DNA from: Zygnema circumcarinatum
Lineage: Eukaryota; Streptophyta; Zygnematophyceae; Zygnematales; Zygnemataceae
DNA: 42,500 bases
Reading direction: 5' to 3'
NCBI GenBank assembly: GCA_037447605.1
Contig: CM074822.1
Coordinates: 382,141-424,640, forward strand
The translations under genes and the position numbers were made by a program. Positions 10,547 through 36,662 of the stretch are shown piece after piece. Position 1 is the stretch's first letter, and the number at the start of each line of letters is the position of its first letter. Below the pieces are notes generated by a model. It was not told where the DNA came from. It searched no databases and was given only the letters and a program-made list of their open reading frames with translations.

Positions 10547-11914
10547 ATGGCGGCCATGGCTTCCCTGCCTGCCTCCGCCCCACAAGGCAACGAGCTCCTG
10601 TTTTCTGGTCACGCAGAGCTCTATGCGCGCCATCGTCCTCACTACCCTGCAGATCTCTTCTCTTTTCTCGCAGGGCTCACTGGGGAGGGGCCTGCATCTC
10701 ACTCACTTGCATGGGATGTTGGTACCGGCAATGGGCAGGCTGCCATAGGCTTGGCGGCCCACTTTAAGTCTGTTCTTGCAACGGATGTAAGCGAAGAGCA
10801 AATAGCAAGGGCAGGTTTGGCTGCCGCATTGCCAAACATCGAGTTTCGTGTTGCGAATGCAAATTTAGGGTTTGAGGAGGCGGGGCTTCCTCTTGTGGAG
10901 CACTCTGTGGATCTTGTTACTGTTGCGTGTGCTCTGCATTGGTTGGATAGGAGTAAGTTCTTCGCTAATGTTTATAGGGCGCTGAAGAAGGAGACGGGTG
11001 TGTTTGCCGCGTGGGGGTTTACGAGTCCTCGGATTGAGCCGCAGATCGATGAGGTGGTGCAGGTAAGGCCGTTATTTGTAAGAGAATCGCGGGGGGTGGA
11101 GGATTGATGTTGCAGCACATGGGCCGCTTCTCTGATGGCTATTTGTTATAAGTCAAAAGCACATTGAATTGGCAAAAAAAGAAGGGAAAGGGAGAGCGAG
11201 CGAGAGAAAGAGAGAGAGCGACTGAGGGAGAGCTGGAGAGAGAGGAGGGAAAGGGAGAGAGAGGGAGGGAGGGAGGGAGAGAGAATTAAAAGATTTATCG
11301 TCTATGAGTCCCTCCCTCCCTTGGATACCAAAATGGAAGTTCATGAGCTTAGGGTTTCTGATGATGAAAGACCTCGGAAAGTGAGTTTTACGCCAGTTCG
11401 GCCGTTATTCAGAATTCTTGAAATTCTGAGTTTCACGGATTCTTGTAGGGCACTTTTGTCGATTTATCGCTTGTAATTACTACACTCCAAGGGCACATGG
11501 AACCCTGCAGCTATGATAGAAGCCTTGTTTTCAATGCAGTTTTCTGATTTTGCCCCACAATGTTTACAAAACTGCTCCCCCTCCCAGGCATGCCGTGCAG
11601 AAATACACAAATATCGGAGGCCAGATTTGGATGCTGCGCATAATCAGCTGAAAGACATAGAGTTTCCGTTTCAGGAGATACCTGTAGAGGTTGGCACGTT
11701 TAACTGTGACATGGAGTGGGCGGTGGACGACTGCCTTGGTTGGCTTTCGACCCTTTCATCAGCTCAGCTCGCTAAGCAGTTGACTGGTCGTGATGTGGTT
11801 TTGGACTTCAAACCAGCGCTGGTGCAGGCGTGGCAAGACGATCCCAAGAAGGTGAAAAGAGTCACATTGCCTTTGTATATGAAAGTGGGCCGAGTGAGGA
11901 AGCAGTCGTCATAG
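10547..11914 (+). CDS. Class I SAM-dependent methyltransferase (methyltransferase-11 family)
   Basis: Two exons, 10547-11062 and 11588-11914, joined in phase 0: 280 residues, close to the usual 260-270 for these plant/fungal small-molecule methyltransferases (crg1/TMT1-like). Residues 17-35 carry the family's FSGHAELYARHRPHYP opening; motif I is DVGTGNG at 57-63 (SAM glycine loop), an acidic residue at 80 follows strand 2, and ACALHWLD at 127-134 is the post-IV motif. The C-terminal exon has the family's FPF and GWLSTLSSAQ segments. The start is in GTAGCCATGGCG. The intron holds a purine tract. The substrate cannot be told from sequence. It is divergent from the SPT7-like gene and convergent with chorismate synthase. 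Confidence 0.88.
11177..11284 (+). repeat. GA-rich tract in methyltransferase intron
   Basis: Impure GAGA/GGGA run in intron 1 (11063-11587). It is purine-rich in the transcript, unlike most other intronic tracts here. Confidence 0.85.
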
Positions 11915-12277
11915 TGACTACGACCATGACCGTGACTATGACCACATTCGACCGCGGTCTGTATATAACATAATGTATAAATCGGAAGTCCAGTCGTAGT
12001 TTTGCCGTATTCTGACGAAGACAGTGACCTCGGCTATGACCATACTCGACCATGACTTGTACATACTGTACCCCTTGTATTGAAAAACCCTTTTCTTACT
12101 GCATCCTTTTAAGTCTGAGCAACATCGGCTTTTATTGGCAACCTTGTTCGCTTCTCCTTCAGTTCACTTGAGTCATTGCCATCCGGGGAACATCTCAAAA
12201 CCACAAAAGAGATAGACAGGAATACCCCAACCATTTCATTCATACTTTTTTTAGAGATAAGATACAAACCCAAGACA
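11915..12277. other. Convergent 3' intergenic region
   Basis: 363 bp between the methyltransferase stop and the chorismate synthase stop. It contains two diverged copies of a CTATGACCAYAYTCGACC-type segment (near 11935-11952 and 12032-12051). No gene seen. Confidence 0.5.
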
Positions 12278-15200
12278 TCAATACTCGCTATGTAAGACCG
12301 TCTGCTCAGCAAGAGTGGGCTCGCGCTGGCGTTCCATTTGAGAGGCGAACATACTATCAGCAGGCATGATATTGCACTGCGCGTAGTGCTGCAAGAGCTG
12401 ATCCGCCAACACAAGCGCCACCATGGCCTCCACCATCGGCACGGCTGCTCCCCATCCCCATCCATGACAAGGGCATCCATGACAAATCGCATCGATTAAC
12501 ACCGGTCGGTTAATACTGGCGGTTACATGCTAATCAATGAGCAGCCCATTCAGGATCCTTAGGTGTATGTGTGTGTGTGAGAGAGAGAGGAAAGCAAAAG
12601 GGGGGGGGGGGGAGGAGACGTATCGGTAAACTGACCTCGAGGAACGACACATGGATCATGTCGCCCTCTCGCCCTCAGCTCTGTCTCCTCCTTACTCCTT
12701 GTAACAGTCTTTTGGTTCCTCTGCAGGAAAGAGTAAGTCCACAGACAACAGGGAAATAAGGCTCGTTTGTTGTGGGTTAAGCAATGTTTTGATCATTAGC
12801 AAGATGCGGTTTGATACAATTAGCACCACATGGCTAAATCAAATCAAATCAAATCATGCGCAACTCTCCCAAACATGTTGGGGAAAAAAGGGATTCTCCT
12901 GAGCCTGGTTCACAAATGAAAGATAGATGGGAATAGTAAATAGCTACTGGAAAGGAACCACAGTGAACACCCTTAAACACTGAGAAAAATGGCAGGGTGA
13001 ACGGACAATTTAACAGACAATAACAATTGCCTGTTTCTGGGAGCAGAAACTGCAGCGATTCTTTCAGAAAACAGGAATTGGAAGCTCTTAGAAATGTGGA
13101 AAGAATGCAGAAATGGGCTCGAACCAATGAAAACTGCATTGAGAGGAGTGCAGATGAAAGCTGGACAACAGCAAGAAAGTATGGCACTGAGGATGCTTAC
13201 AGTAATTGTGGACGTGGGCTTGAAGGCAATTCGCATTACAATCATTTCTCCATTGGAAATCCCACCCTGAAAAATTAGCCATCCCTCTCTTTCATTAGCT
13301 ATAGGGGAATCGGCTTTCAAACAGTCAAAACCCTCTCAATATCCATTTCATTCATCCCTTTTTTCAGAGCAACATGGGGCCATGCACTCCCCTGCATTGC
13401 TCGAAACTGCCTTACAATCTGTACGATTCCTTATTAGGTTGTGCTCTTATCAGGTTCTGTTCCACAGCCGCCATCAAGTAGCATGAAATACCTGTATTCC
13501 GCCGGATCTGTTTGTGCGTGTTCTCACTTCTCCACCGTCATCGATGTAAAACTCATCGTTATGCTCACTTCCCAACATCAAGGAGCCTGTTACATCCCAC
13601 CTACCTACTATGAGATTTCACCATAATACAAAAGTTTGAATCTCTCCACCTAAGTCTGGACAGTAGCCATGACTAAGCCTTACCGCATTCAACTTCTGGA
13701 CTGTCTTTGCTAAGAGTATGACTTCAAAAAGCAGAAAAACATGGACGAGAAGCGTTAAGGGATGAGAAATGTGACCTTCAAATCCGCTACCAATTTCAAA
13801 GCCCTTTGTGGCTGGTAAGGACATCAATGCCTTTGCCATTTCAGCCTCCAGCTTGTCAAATACGGGCGATCCCAAACCCTGCCATCCAACCCCAAAATAT
13901 CTATCCCTGAGCAGAATATAATGAAATATAATCGCAAGTATATTTAGTATCGGAATAGTGGCTGTAGTAGTAGTCAATTGTAGAGCTAACCTTGGGTACA
14001 TTTCGAGCAATACATGTGACAACTCCTCCACATGAATCGCCTCCAACTCTCACAGCATCGATAGCTTCGATCATCTTTTCTGCCACGGCTTGATCGGGGC
14101 ATCGCACTATGTTGCTCTCAACCTGCTCCCACTCTCTACCCCGCCGACGATGCTTTGCATAATGATCTCATGGAAGCAAGTTCAGGCTGACTAGGCTAAC
14201 CAGTATCACGGTTCAATTGTGGGGTTCACCTTCGCATGCGAAAGTACATCTTGCTCTACCTATGGGTGCAGTACTCCATTCCTACCTCCATCAATTCATA
14301 GTCATGGACTTCATTCTGTAGGTTGATGCAAATATCGACCAATAAAGATAAGCAAAGATAATATAGAAAATATATATATACCAGCAGTCTCATGACGTTG
14401 TGCAAGAGTGGAACATCAACATAGCCTTGGACAGAAAGACAAAGGATTAATAGTTTCCCAATTCCAAACAACATTGCCCAGGAATCACTTTTTCTAATCG
14501 TTCATCCTGTTTTTAATTGTTACAATCGGTCCGATTTAATATTCAGGAGCTGTACCTGTGCCATAGATAATGTCTCATGATCCACCGCTCCTTCTGGCAA
14601 CTCCACTTTATGAACTCGTGAAACGTACGCCAAAACCTAGCAGCCAATTTATATGGATGCACCATCAGTCCTTCAATATCAACCCACAAAAGAAGAAAAG
14701 CAGCTTGGAACAAAATAAGCTCATCAGATGATGCATGCACTTGTCGGTTGCTCGGACTTTAGTCATCGAGTTATACATAGTTCTTCTCTTGCAAAGTCCA
14801 AAGGGCACCGAGGAGGACTAAGAGGTGACTAAGAAGGCAACCAGAAGGCAGGCAGCGAACTGATCTTAAGACATGCTTGTCTAAAGCTGTATAGAGCTCA
14901 GAACGATGAGTATAGAAAAAGTAAGTAAGTCAAATACATCTGTGTTGGCTAACGATTGCAGAAGTTTTTTTGCAACTGCTCCCGCTGCCACTCTCCCAAT
15001 GGTTTCGCGAGCTGAAGATCGACCACCTCCCTGCAAAACTCTCAGAAATCATGCAAATCCAATTTCTACATCTGTTTAGTATTAGGAAAACCCAAAAAGG
15101 CACAGTGAGCATTGCTCTGAATTAACCGTATCCACAAACTTTTCCCTAGGAGCTTCAAGACACTATGTTGATTGTGCCATCTAGTATATACTAAATCCTT

Positions 15201-17508
15201 CCTCAACTCTCAAACAAAACAGCCCCCGTTCTAGTTTAGGTATCCTTCAATGCTAGATTTTGTCCGTCACCTGACTGCTTGGTTCTGAAATTTCATATTT
15301 ACCTGGACTGCTCGAACTCCGTACTTGAAATCATACGTGGCATCCGCATGTGATGGGCGATATGCAAGGGCCATCTCAGAGTAATCCTGCACCCATCATC
15401 CATCAAAGCCCTCAGCCATCCAGTGAAGGCAACATCTCTATCAATCTTGATCTCCATCATCTCACCATCATCTCTCTCACAATGCAGAAATTCATCCAAA
15501 CGAAAAATTACTAGTTCTGCATATTATCAGCAAAAATGGCTTCAGAATAGGTAGTATTTGTGATTGGTCAACTATGAACTTGCCCAGACCCAACAATTCT
15601 TACACAACTTATGGAGCAAATCCAAAAACTGTGAATCATAGCGTACAACACATACAGCGCACTTCATGAAAACGGAAGGATCTCGAATAACTGGAAGGGA
15701 GAAACTGAAATGTTGGCCAAAACGAAAGCTGTCCGCTTACCCCTCCACGTTGGTCGGTGTTTGGCACAGATACTGCAATAGGGGTGCCGAGAGTCATACC
15801 TGTAGATCCAACTTTGAGAGTAAGGCTAGAAACAATATTAAAGTCACAGGGGAAACAATGATTGATGGAAATAGCCAAACGCAAGTTCGCCTAGGTGAAT
15901 GACTAAGAAACAGTTCTATGCACATCAACCTGGTGTCAAGGTAGCACACTAGTAGTAGGAACTGCCAAAATTCTCCCTTGTTCATGAAGGTTTTTCAGTG
16001 ACCCTGAAAAACCTTCATGAACAAGGGAGAATTTTGAAAGGGGTTTGGATGTCAACGGGAGTTGGATGCCAACAAGGTCCTCAAATGCATTTAATGAAAG
16101 GCTAAAATGACTGAGGACAAAAACCCACCGTCAGCCACTCCTGATAGGATACGACACGTATCAGTCTCCTTCCGTGGTGTTGTGATGCGACTTTGGCCGG
16201 GTCGTCTGCAAGTATAAGAGCCGTAGCTTAGCAAAAAGCAGCTGAATTTAATCTGGAAGACAAGGTCTAGGGGAATATTTCACTTGAAAGAATGTCTCGA
16301 ACGGGCGGAAACAGAATTAGAGCTAACTGATTAACCTTACAGCTTTCAAATATTTATTAACTACGCTTGACGATTCCGAGGTTCTGGTAAAGCGCGGGTT
16401 TCCTAAACATTTGTTGGTTAACCGTGCTAGTCATATCTTTACACCCATACAGATGACCAGGTGACGTTTGTTGACCAAACCTCAACCAACAAAATAGCTA
16501 GTTTTCACTAGTCCTTTATATGGCTTTGGAAATCTTCTGCAGTAAACGCTTGAAACAGCAGGCGCAGAAAAAATCTTCAACGCAGCTCACTTTCACCCTC
16601 ATTGGACCAGGACGACGTTATCCGCAGCCCTAATTGGTTGGCTAACGACACGTACTGAGGACTTATCGTGCGGTAAACATCAAATGTATGAGCATTCTGA
16701 TCGCATGTAGATATCTTAGCAACAGGTCATTCAAAGTGAACTGCGGACAATATGTTTTTTTATAGGGGACAAAACACACGACATGCGTCTGCCAGAATGA
16801 GGCAAACCTCAGGCTGTCGTCTCCCTCTCTAAAGAGAAAGGGACACAAAAGCTTAGCCTGCATTGAAACTATGGCCAGGATAGACACAGAGAATGTTTGA
16901 GAGTGTAAACCAAACTTAGGCTGGACAGCTGGAAGCTCACCTTCTGTCAAGCTCCACCTGCATGTCTGCCTCGGAGAGAGGAAGACGAGGCGGGCAGCCA
17001 TCAATGATGCATCCCACACCGCCGCCATGCGACTCCCCAAATGTCGTAACCCTAAACAGGTTTCCAAAGGTGTTCCCCACTCCAGCACGAACCTCTGCAC
17101 TTCCATTCGATTAAGAACAATGAGGAAAATCCAGAAATATGTGAGACCAATAGATTGTATTGGGAGAAAAAAAAAAAGCTCTTCCCAAGCGAGGAGTGTT
17201 CCCTAGAAACCGAAAGCCAGCAAGAACTCACCTAGTCGTTTTGATCGCAGTGAATCTCTATCCCTTTCCCTGCTGCCTACTACTGCTTTCCCAAAACCAG
17301 GTCCTGCCTGCTTAATCTCAAGCAGCAAGGAACTTGCAGATCGTAGGCCCTTAAACTCTGCAATCTGCTTCCTGCTGCAGGCCGACACATGCCCTCCTCT
17401 AAGCCGTCGCTGCTGCCCTCCCTGCGCTCGGACATGTACACAGAGTTCCCCGAATGTCTCTGTCGCTACTCTGTGCTGCAACGTAGAGTAGCTTCCAAGG
17501 TCCGCCAT
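12278..17508 (-). CDS. CS: Chorismate synthase, plastid precursor
   Basis: Thirteen exons: 17508-17232, 17094-16941, 16205-16129, 15799-15741, 15386-15303, 15030-14938, 14636-14556, 14122-13991, 13878-13776, 13586-13492, 13266-13201, 12720-12636, 12444-12278; phases all agree, 490 residues. It converts EPSP to chorismate with reduced FMN, the last shikimate-pathway step, in the plastid. Residues 1 to about 104 are a Ser/Arg-rich transit peptide; GESHGGG is at 112-118, [17 protein letters not shown] at 145-161, [18 protein letters not shown] at 218-235, [16 protein letters not shown] near 340-354, GGISNG at 386-391 and [19 protein letters not shown] across the last junction. These match the three family signatures. 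The start is in GCAGCCATGGCG; a 26-codon uORF (17597-17517) precedes it but may lie above the transcription start. The gene is divergent from LPA3. Confidence 0.96.
12601..12612 (+). repeat. G12 run with GT/GA tract
   Basis: A short (TG)n-(GA)n segment at 12566-12590 followed by 12 Gs, in intron 12 of chorismate synthase (pyrimidines in the transcript). Confidence 0.8.
15966..16036. repeat. Perfect 33-bp inverted repeat (hairpin)
   Basis: The left arm, 15966-15998, and right arm, 16004-16036, are perfectly complementary over 33 bp with a 5-nt loop (TGACC). It sits in intron 3 (16128-15800) of chorismate synthase. The palindrome could fold in RNA or form a cruciform. Confidence 0.95.
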
Positions 17509-17600
17509 GGCTGCCCTCAGCCCTCCCTCCAGAACTGAAGCCCTCCTTTCCCTCGCCCTCCTGAGTGCAGCTTTTCGAAGCCCCTCTTCTTCCGCATCTT

Positions 17601-17653
17601 CCAATCAAAACTGGACACGTGTCCAAATTGTACACGTGACCGAATAATATTGG
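17601..17653. promoter_or_regulatory. Dyad CCAAT/G-box module, 10-11-10
   Basis: CCAAT 17601-17605, N10, CACGTG 17616-17621, N11, CACGTG 17633-17638, N10, ATTGG 17649-17653; all motifs exact. Confidence 0.9.
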
Positions 17654-17718
17654 TCCATGCTGGACGAGGTGAAAGGGAAGCTTTCAGGGGCCTTTTTCTT
17701 CTCTAAGTCAAGCATCAT

Positions 17719-17770
17719 CCAATCGGACTACGCCACGTGTACACATTTACACGTGTCGAAACGCGATTGG
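17719..17770. promoter_or_regulatory. Dyad CCAAT/G-box module, 10-10-10
   Basis: CCAAT 17719-17723, N10, CACGTG 17734-17739, N10, CACGTG 17750-17755, N10, ATTGG 17766-17770; all motifs exact. Confidence 0.9.
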
Positions 17771-17800
17771 AGAAATTTGACTAAATTTGCTCCATAACTT

Positions 17801-17852
17801 CCAATCAAAATATGTCACGTGTACACAGTGACACGTGGCAAGTCGCGATTGG
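17801..17852. promoter_or_regulatory. Dyad CCAAT/G-box module, 10-10-10
   Basis: CCAAT 17801-17805, N10, CACGTG 17816-17821, N10, CACGTG 17832-17837, N10, ATTGG 17848-17852; all motifs exact. Confidence 0.9.
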
Positions 17853-17907
17853 AGGATACTTGAGTATAAGTGCGGAATGGAGAGAAGGTTCAAGGGTGAA
17901 TCCTGCC

Positions 17908-24213
<6,306 letters not shown>

Positions 24214-24361
24214 ACTTTTCACTTCTAGCAGTATTTATCACTCATTTTTTTTTTTAATTGAAGCGGTGGTTTGGCTAAACATTGCTAACCAGGCCTTATT
24301 CCGTCTGCTAGCTTTGAGCCTTTCATTCAGGTTATTAGCCCTTGGGGGGTCCGAGTCATCT

Positions 24362-24462
24362 ACCTTTGCCCTCTCTCTCCATCTCCTCTCTCTCTCCCTC
24401 TCTCTCCCCCCTCTCTCTCTCACTCCCTCAGTCCGCTCTCTCTCCCTCTCTCCTCTCTCTTG
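24362..24462 (+). repeat. CT-rich tract
   Basis: Impure CTCTCTCC run 150 bp downstream of the LPA3 stop. Confidence 0.85.
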
Positions 24463-24744
24463 CCGGCTTAAGCGCAAACATACAAACAGCCACAACTCGC
24501 ATCGGTGGGCTCTGTCCTTCAGCTCGCCTTAATTAATAAAAGGATGATGCCTCGTATGAATCATTTTTGGTTTGAAGGCATGATCCTAAAGGATTATGTT
24601 TAGCCACAGTCACCGACTAACTAACTAACTGTATTCGCTAGTCGGCGGCTCATCTGTCAGTCAGAAAAGTGCAGCCGTTGGTTAACCAACCGTGGGTCAG
24701 GCGGAAACATTTCTCCAATTCAACTTGCAGCCACAGGAAGGTGC

Positions 24745-24905
24745 TGGAAGTGTCACTGGGATTGTGATGACGTCATCCCGAAGTTGGGATTTAGGTGCCG
24801 ATAGAGTCACCGGGGTTGTGATGACGTCATCCCTAAGTTGGGATTTAGGTTCTGGAAGTGTCACAGGGATTGTGATGACGCCAGCCCTACGTTAGGGTTT
24901 AGGGG
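24745..24905 (+). repeat. 54-bp tandem repeat carrying TGACGTCA
   Basis: Three units, aligned by TGACGTCA at 24768 and 24822 and TGACGCCA at 24876 (exactly 54 bp apart). Each unit also has a GTCAC and a GTTGGGATTTAGG segment. The palindrome is a bZIP/CRE-type site. Confidence 0.85.
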
Positions 24906-25295
24906 TGGCTCTGCGTACAAGGCAATTTCATTTTAACTGAAGGCTTTTTACACACCTTTTTGGGTTAGATACACACCTTTTTTCGCTTTTTCTTTCGAAG
25001 ATAAATTCAGTCTTTTAACGTTTGAAAATTTAAAAGTTGAAGAGTTTTCAAACACTTTCCAAACGACCTTAGGGTTAGGGTTTACGGTTGAAGGCCCTAC
25101 CGTACAGATCGCAAACCGGTGGACCGGCCACGAGGGGTTGTCAGACTTGCAAAAAGTTAAGCATTACGGCAAAGAAACGTACTTCGCCGCAGGAGATCGC
25201 TATTTCACCAGAGTACTCGTTTCGGTTTGGGTTTCGGTCGTTACGGTTGTAAGCGTACAAACGGACATACAATGGTCCTTATTTGGGACGATGGC

Positions 25296-25850
25296 GGCCT
25301 ATCATAGCATGCCACGTTGTCCTTTTAACCTGCTGACGTGGTGGATCTACTTGTACGGATAAACCAAACGCCAGCTTTGGATTGGACTTCAAGGAGTTTA
25401 TTACGCTAATCACAGCTTGCCGCGTGGCACGGCTCCGCTCGTGCAAACCATGACTGGCTTCAGCTTAAACCCTCCATCCTGATGTAATTTTTGTGCCAAT
25501 TAAAAACGGCCATGTGGCATGTTTGTACACGTGGCATTTGGTTATTGGTTACCGACATGCCATGGTCCACGTAGACTCGCCCTCGTGTCCTTCCGCCGCC
25601 GCGAGAGCTGTTAAGGGAGAGCTGAATCTTTCGCCAAGTGCCACGTGTCCCATCCTTGCTCTCTCTCTCGCTCTCTTTCTCTCTCTCTCTCTCCCTCCCC
25701 CTTCTCTCTTCCTGCCCTCTCCCACTTCCCTCTCCTTGCCCTCCCTCTCCTTCCGCCTCCTACTCGTTTTTGTCGCTCCTCCACTCTCCCTGCTCCCTCC
25801 TCTCCCTCCTCTCTCCCTGCTCCCTCCTCTCCTCTCTCCGCCTCTCAGCT
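25296..25850 (+). promoter_or_regulatory. GCS1 promoter and pyrimidine-rich leader
   Basis: Contains one near-perfect dyad module (25496-25548), one degraded copy (25406-25457), further ACGTG cores (25313, 25335, 25568, 25642) and, at about 25656-25850, a CT-rich leader ending just before the ATG. Confidence 0.65.
25496..25548. promoter_or_regulatory. Dyad CCAAT/G-box module, 10-11-10 (one base off)
   Basis: CCAAT 25496-25500, N10, CATGTG 25511-25516, N11, CACGTG 25528-25533, N10, ATTGG 25544-25548. Only one base departs from the consensus. Confidence 0.85.
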
Positions 25851-35042
<9,192 letters not shown>

Positions 35043-35673
35043 CGATCATGTAAACGGCTTCCATGAAAACCTCACTTATTCGTCAACCATGGAACTGCCC
35101 ACTTCGTTTTTCCCAAATTGCCACCTTCACAGCAGAAGGGTTGGATCCACTACTTCCCTGCTGAACTGGCCCGTTTGGCTTCTCCATGATGGGCAGTTTC
35201 CCTCCCGTATCCGTTCCACATGGTTAACTGGTTTAACATTTGTCAGACCGAGAAGCTGGGAGGGATTGCAGGCATTGTGACTAAAGTCACGACGCATCTC
35301 AAACGATGATGTTCACAACCGATATGACCGCTAAGTATGGTATGGGCACAATGATGAGCCTCTTGGAGAAGGGGGGTGTCACTGTACTCGATACAAAAAA
35401 GCGCGACCAGGGTTGGTAGGATTGCTAGGGTTGGCAATCTAAGGGCAGCAACTCTTTGAGGGGACGAGAGAAAGAGAGGGAGCGTGAGAGAGTAAGTGAG
35501 CGAGAGACACTTGGTAGAAGCTTGGAAACAATTCTACCTCTTTGTGAAGCTCCACTTCTCAATGAAGCGATAGCATCCTCCTTCCGTCTTCTTGCTAAAG
35601 GCAAGTCATGAAGCCATGTTAGTTCTTCTTGCAAAATCAACCTGTTCCTTTTCTTCGTGCGTCCTAAGCTTTT
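35043..35673. other. GCS1 3' flank
   Basis: Presumed GCS1 3' UTR. A purine tract is present at 35461-35510. A minus-strand frame at about 35640-35490 (ILQEELTWLHDLPLARRRK) looks mildly coding, but I could not join it to neighbouring exons. Confidence 0.4.
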
Positions 35674-36429
35674 TCATTTAAAGTGCGTTCCCATGTATTT
35701 TCCCGTTAAGAAAATCGACTTGCTGCCGTTTGCTTCTGTCAGTAATGCTCGTGCGAACGGCTCCAAGTTGAAGTTGTGAAATATATCCCGCAACTGCAAC
35801 TGCAACAACGAAAGAGGGGTAAAGAGAATGGGATGGGTCATTTGTCTCTAGTTCAATACGACATCTCGGATATCTCTTAATAGATGGCGACTTTTGATGG
35901 AGGGGAAAATGGCATTGATCTCACGATGGCGAGGCCATCAAATGTACATTGACAAAAGCAGCATGTGGAACCACGAGGAAGTAACTGGTCGCAAAGGACC
36001 TAAGCACAAAAGAAAAAAATTAGGAGCGGAAAACTACGCCTCGGCTCAACAACGCAGCCCTCCCTAGAAGCAGCCTCGAAGGGGTTGGAATTTGCAGTTG
36101 AATGTGGGAGTGCCCCTCTCCCCTTCCTGAAAATAAATGTGAGAACACATTACCAGAGGCACGCTCGCTGCCAGGAAGCTTTGCTCCAAGCAGTCCGTGC
36201 TAAACGGTCTCCGTCTCTTTAAAGAACACTTGGCACTCGCAAAACAGTTTTCCATAGTTTTATAATGTCAGCATGTGGGATCTGCTTACGGCTTCTCATC
36301 TAAGAAAAGAATTGTGAAAAATATAAAAAGTAGTCCAGGTGGCTGATCACACAAAACCACAACCTTGCAAAAGCTGCTGCTTCCTTTAGTGCTGAAGGCT
36401 CTCGCATGAACCCTAAAACCCAAATCCAT
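35674..36429 (-). CDS. Tentative small basic protein, possibly organelle-targeted
   Basis: Three candidate exons: 36429-36364, 36216-36154, 35799-35674, all phase 0, giving 84 residues. It starts MDLGFRVHARAFSTKGSSSF, an amphipathic Arg/Ser-rich start typical of mitochondrial presequences, and ends with LRDIFHNFNLEPFARALLTE and a short Lys-rich tail. The last exon has a tandem TTGCAG acceptor, so the final exon may begin at 35799 or 35793. I do not recognise the family. Support is splice-site consistency and coding-like composition only; the middle exon is the weakest part. Confidence 0.35.
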
Positions 36430-36662
36430 GCTTGTTTTCTTTTTCGCTTCTATTGCTTTAGATTGGTAAAGCCCCACAACTTTCTGAGCAAACCCAAGTC
36501 CCAAGTTCCGACCTTTCCATCAAAAAGTTCACTCCCGAGTCACAGTCCAACCAATCTGTCTCCATCGCCTTCAATTTTGGACCCTTCAAATCGTCGATCT
36601 GAGATCTGAGATCTGAGATCTCCGATCGGACGGTCTCCTGAGCCCATTTACTAACTCACGGC

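Larger units (their letters stand above)
17509..17907. promoter_or_regulatory. Bidirectional promoter, chorismate synthase / LPA3, with three dyad modules
   Basis: This 399-bp interval between divergent ATGs carries three CCAAT/G-box dyad modules in tandem (17601-17653, 17719-17770, 17801-17852) and a TATA-like AGTATAAGT near 17871 on the LPA3 side. The last module ends 55 bp before the LPA3 ATG; the first starts 92 bp from the chorismate synthase ATG. Confidence 0.85.
24214..25295. other. Intergenic, LPA3 3' flank
   Basis: No gene seen. It contains a CT tract (about 24362-24462), short telomere-like TTAGGGTTTAGG motifs, a 54-bp tandem repeat, and a stretch at 24950-25260 without recognised features. 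Confidence 0.5.

Noticed and set aside
17517-17597. 26-codon uORF before chorismate synthase as a regulatory uORF
   Set aside because: It begins only 4 bp from the CCAAT box of the first module, so it is probably upstream of the transcription start.
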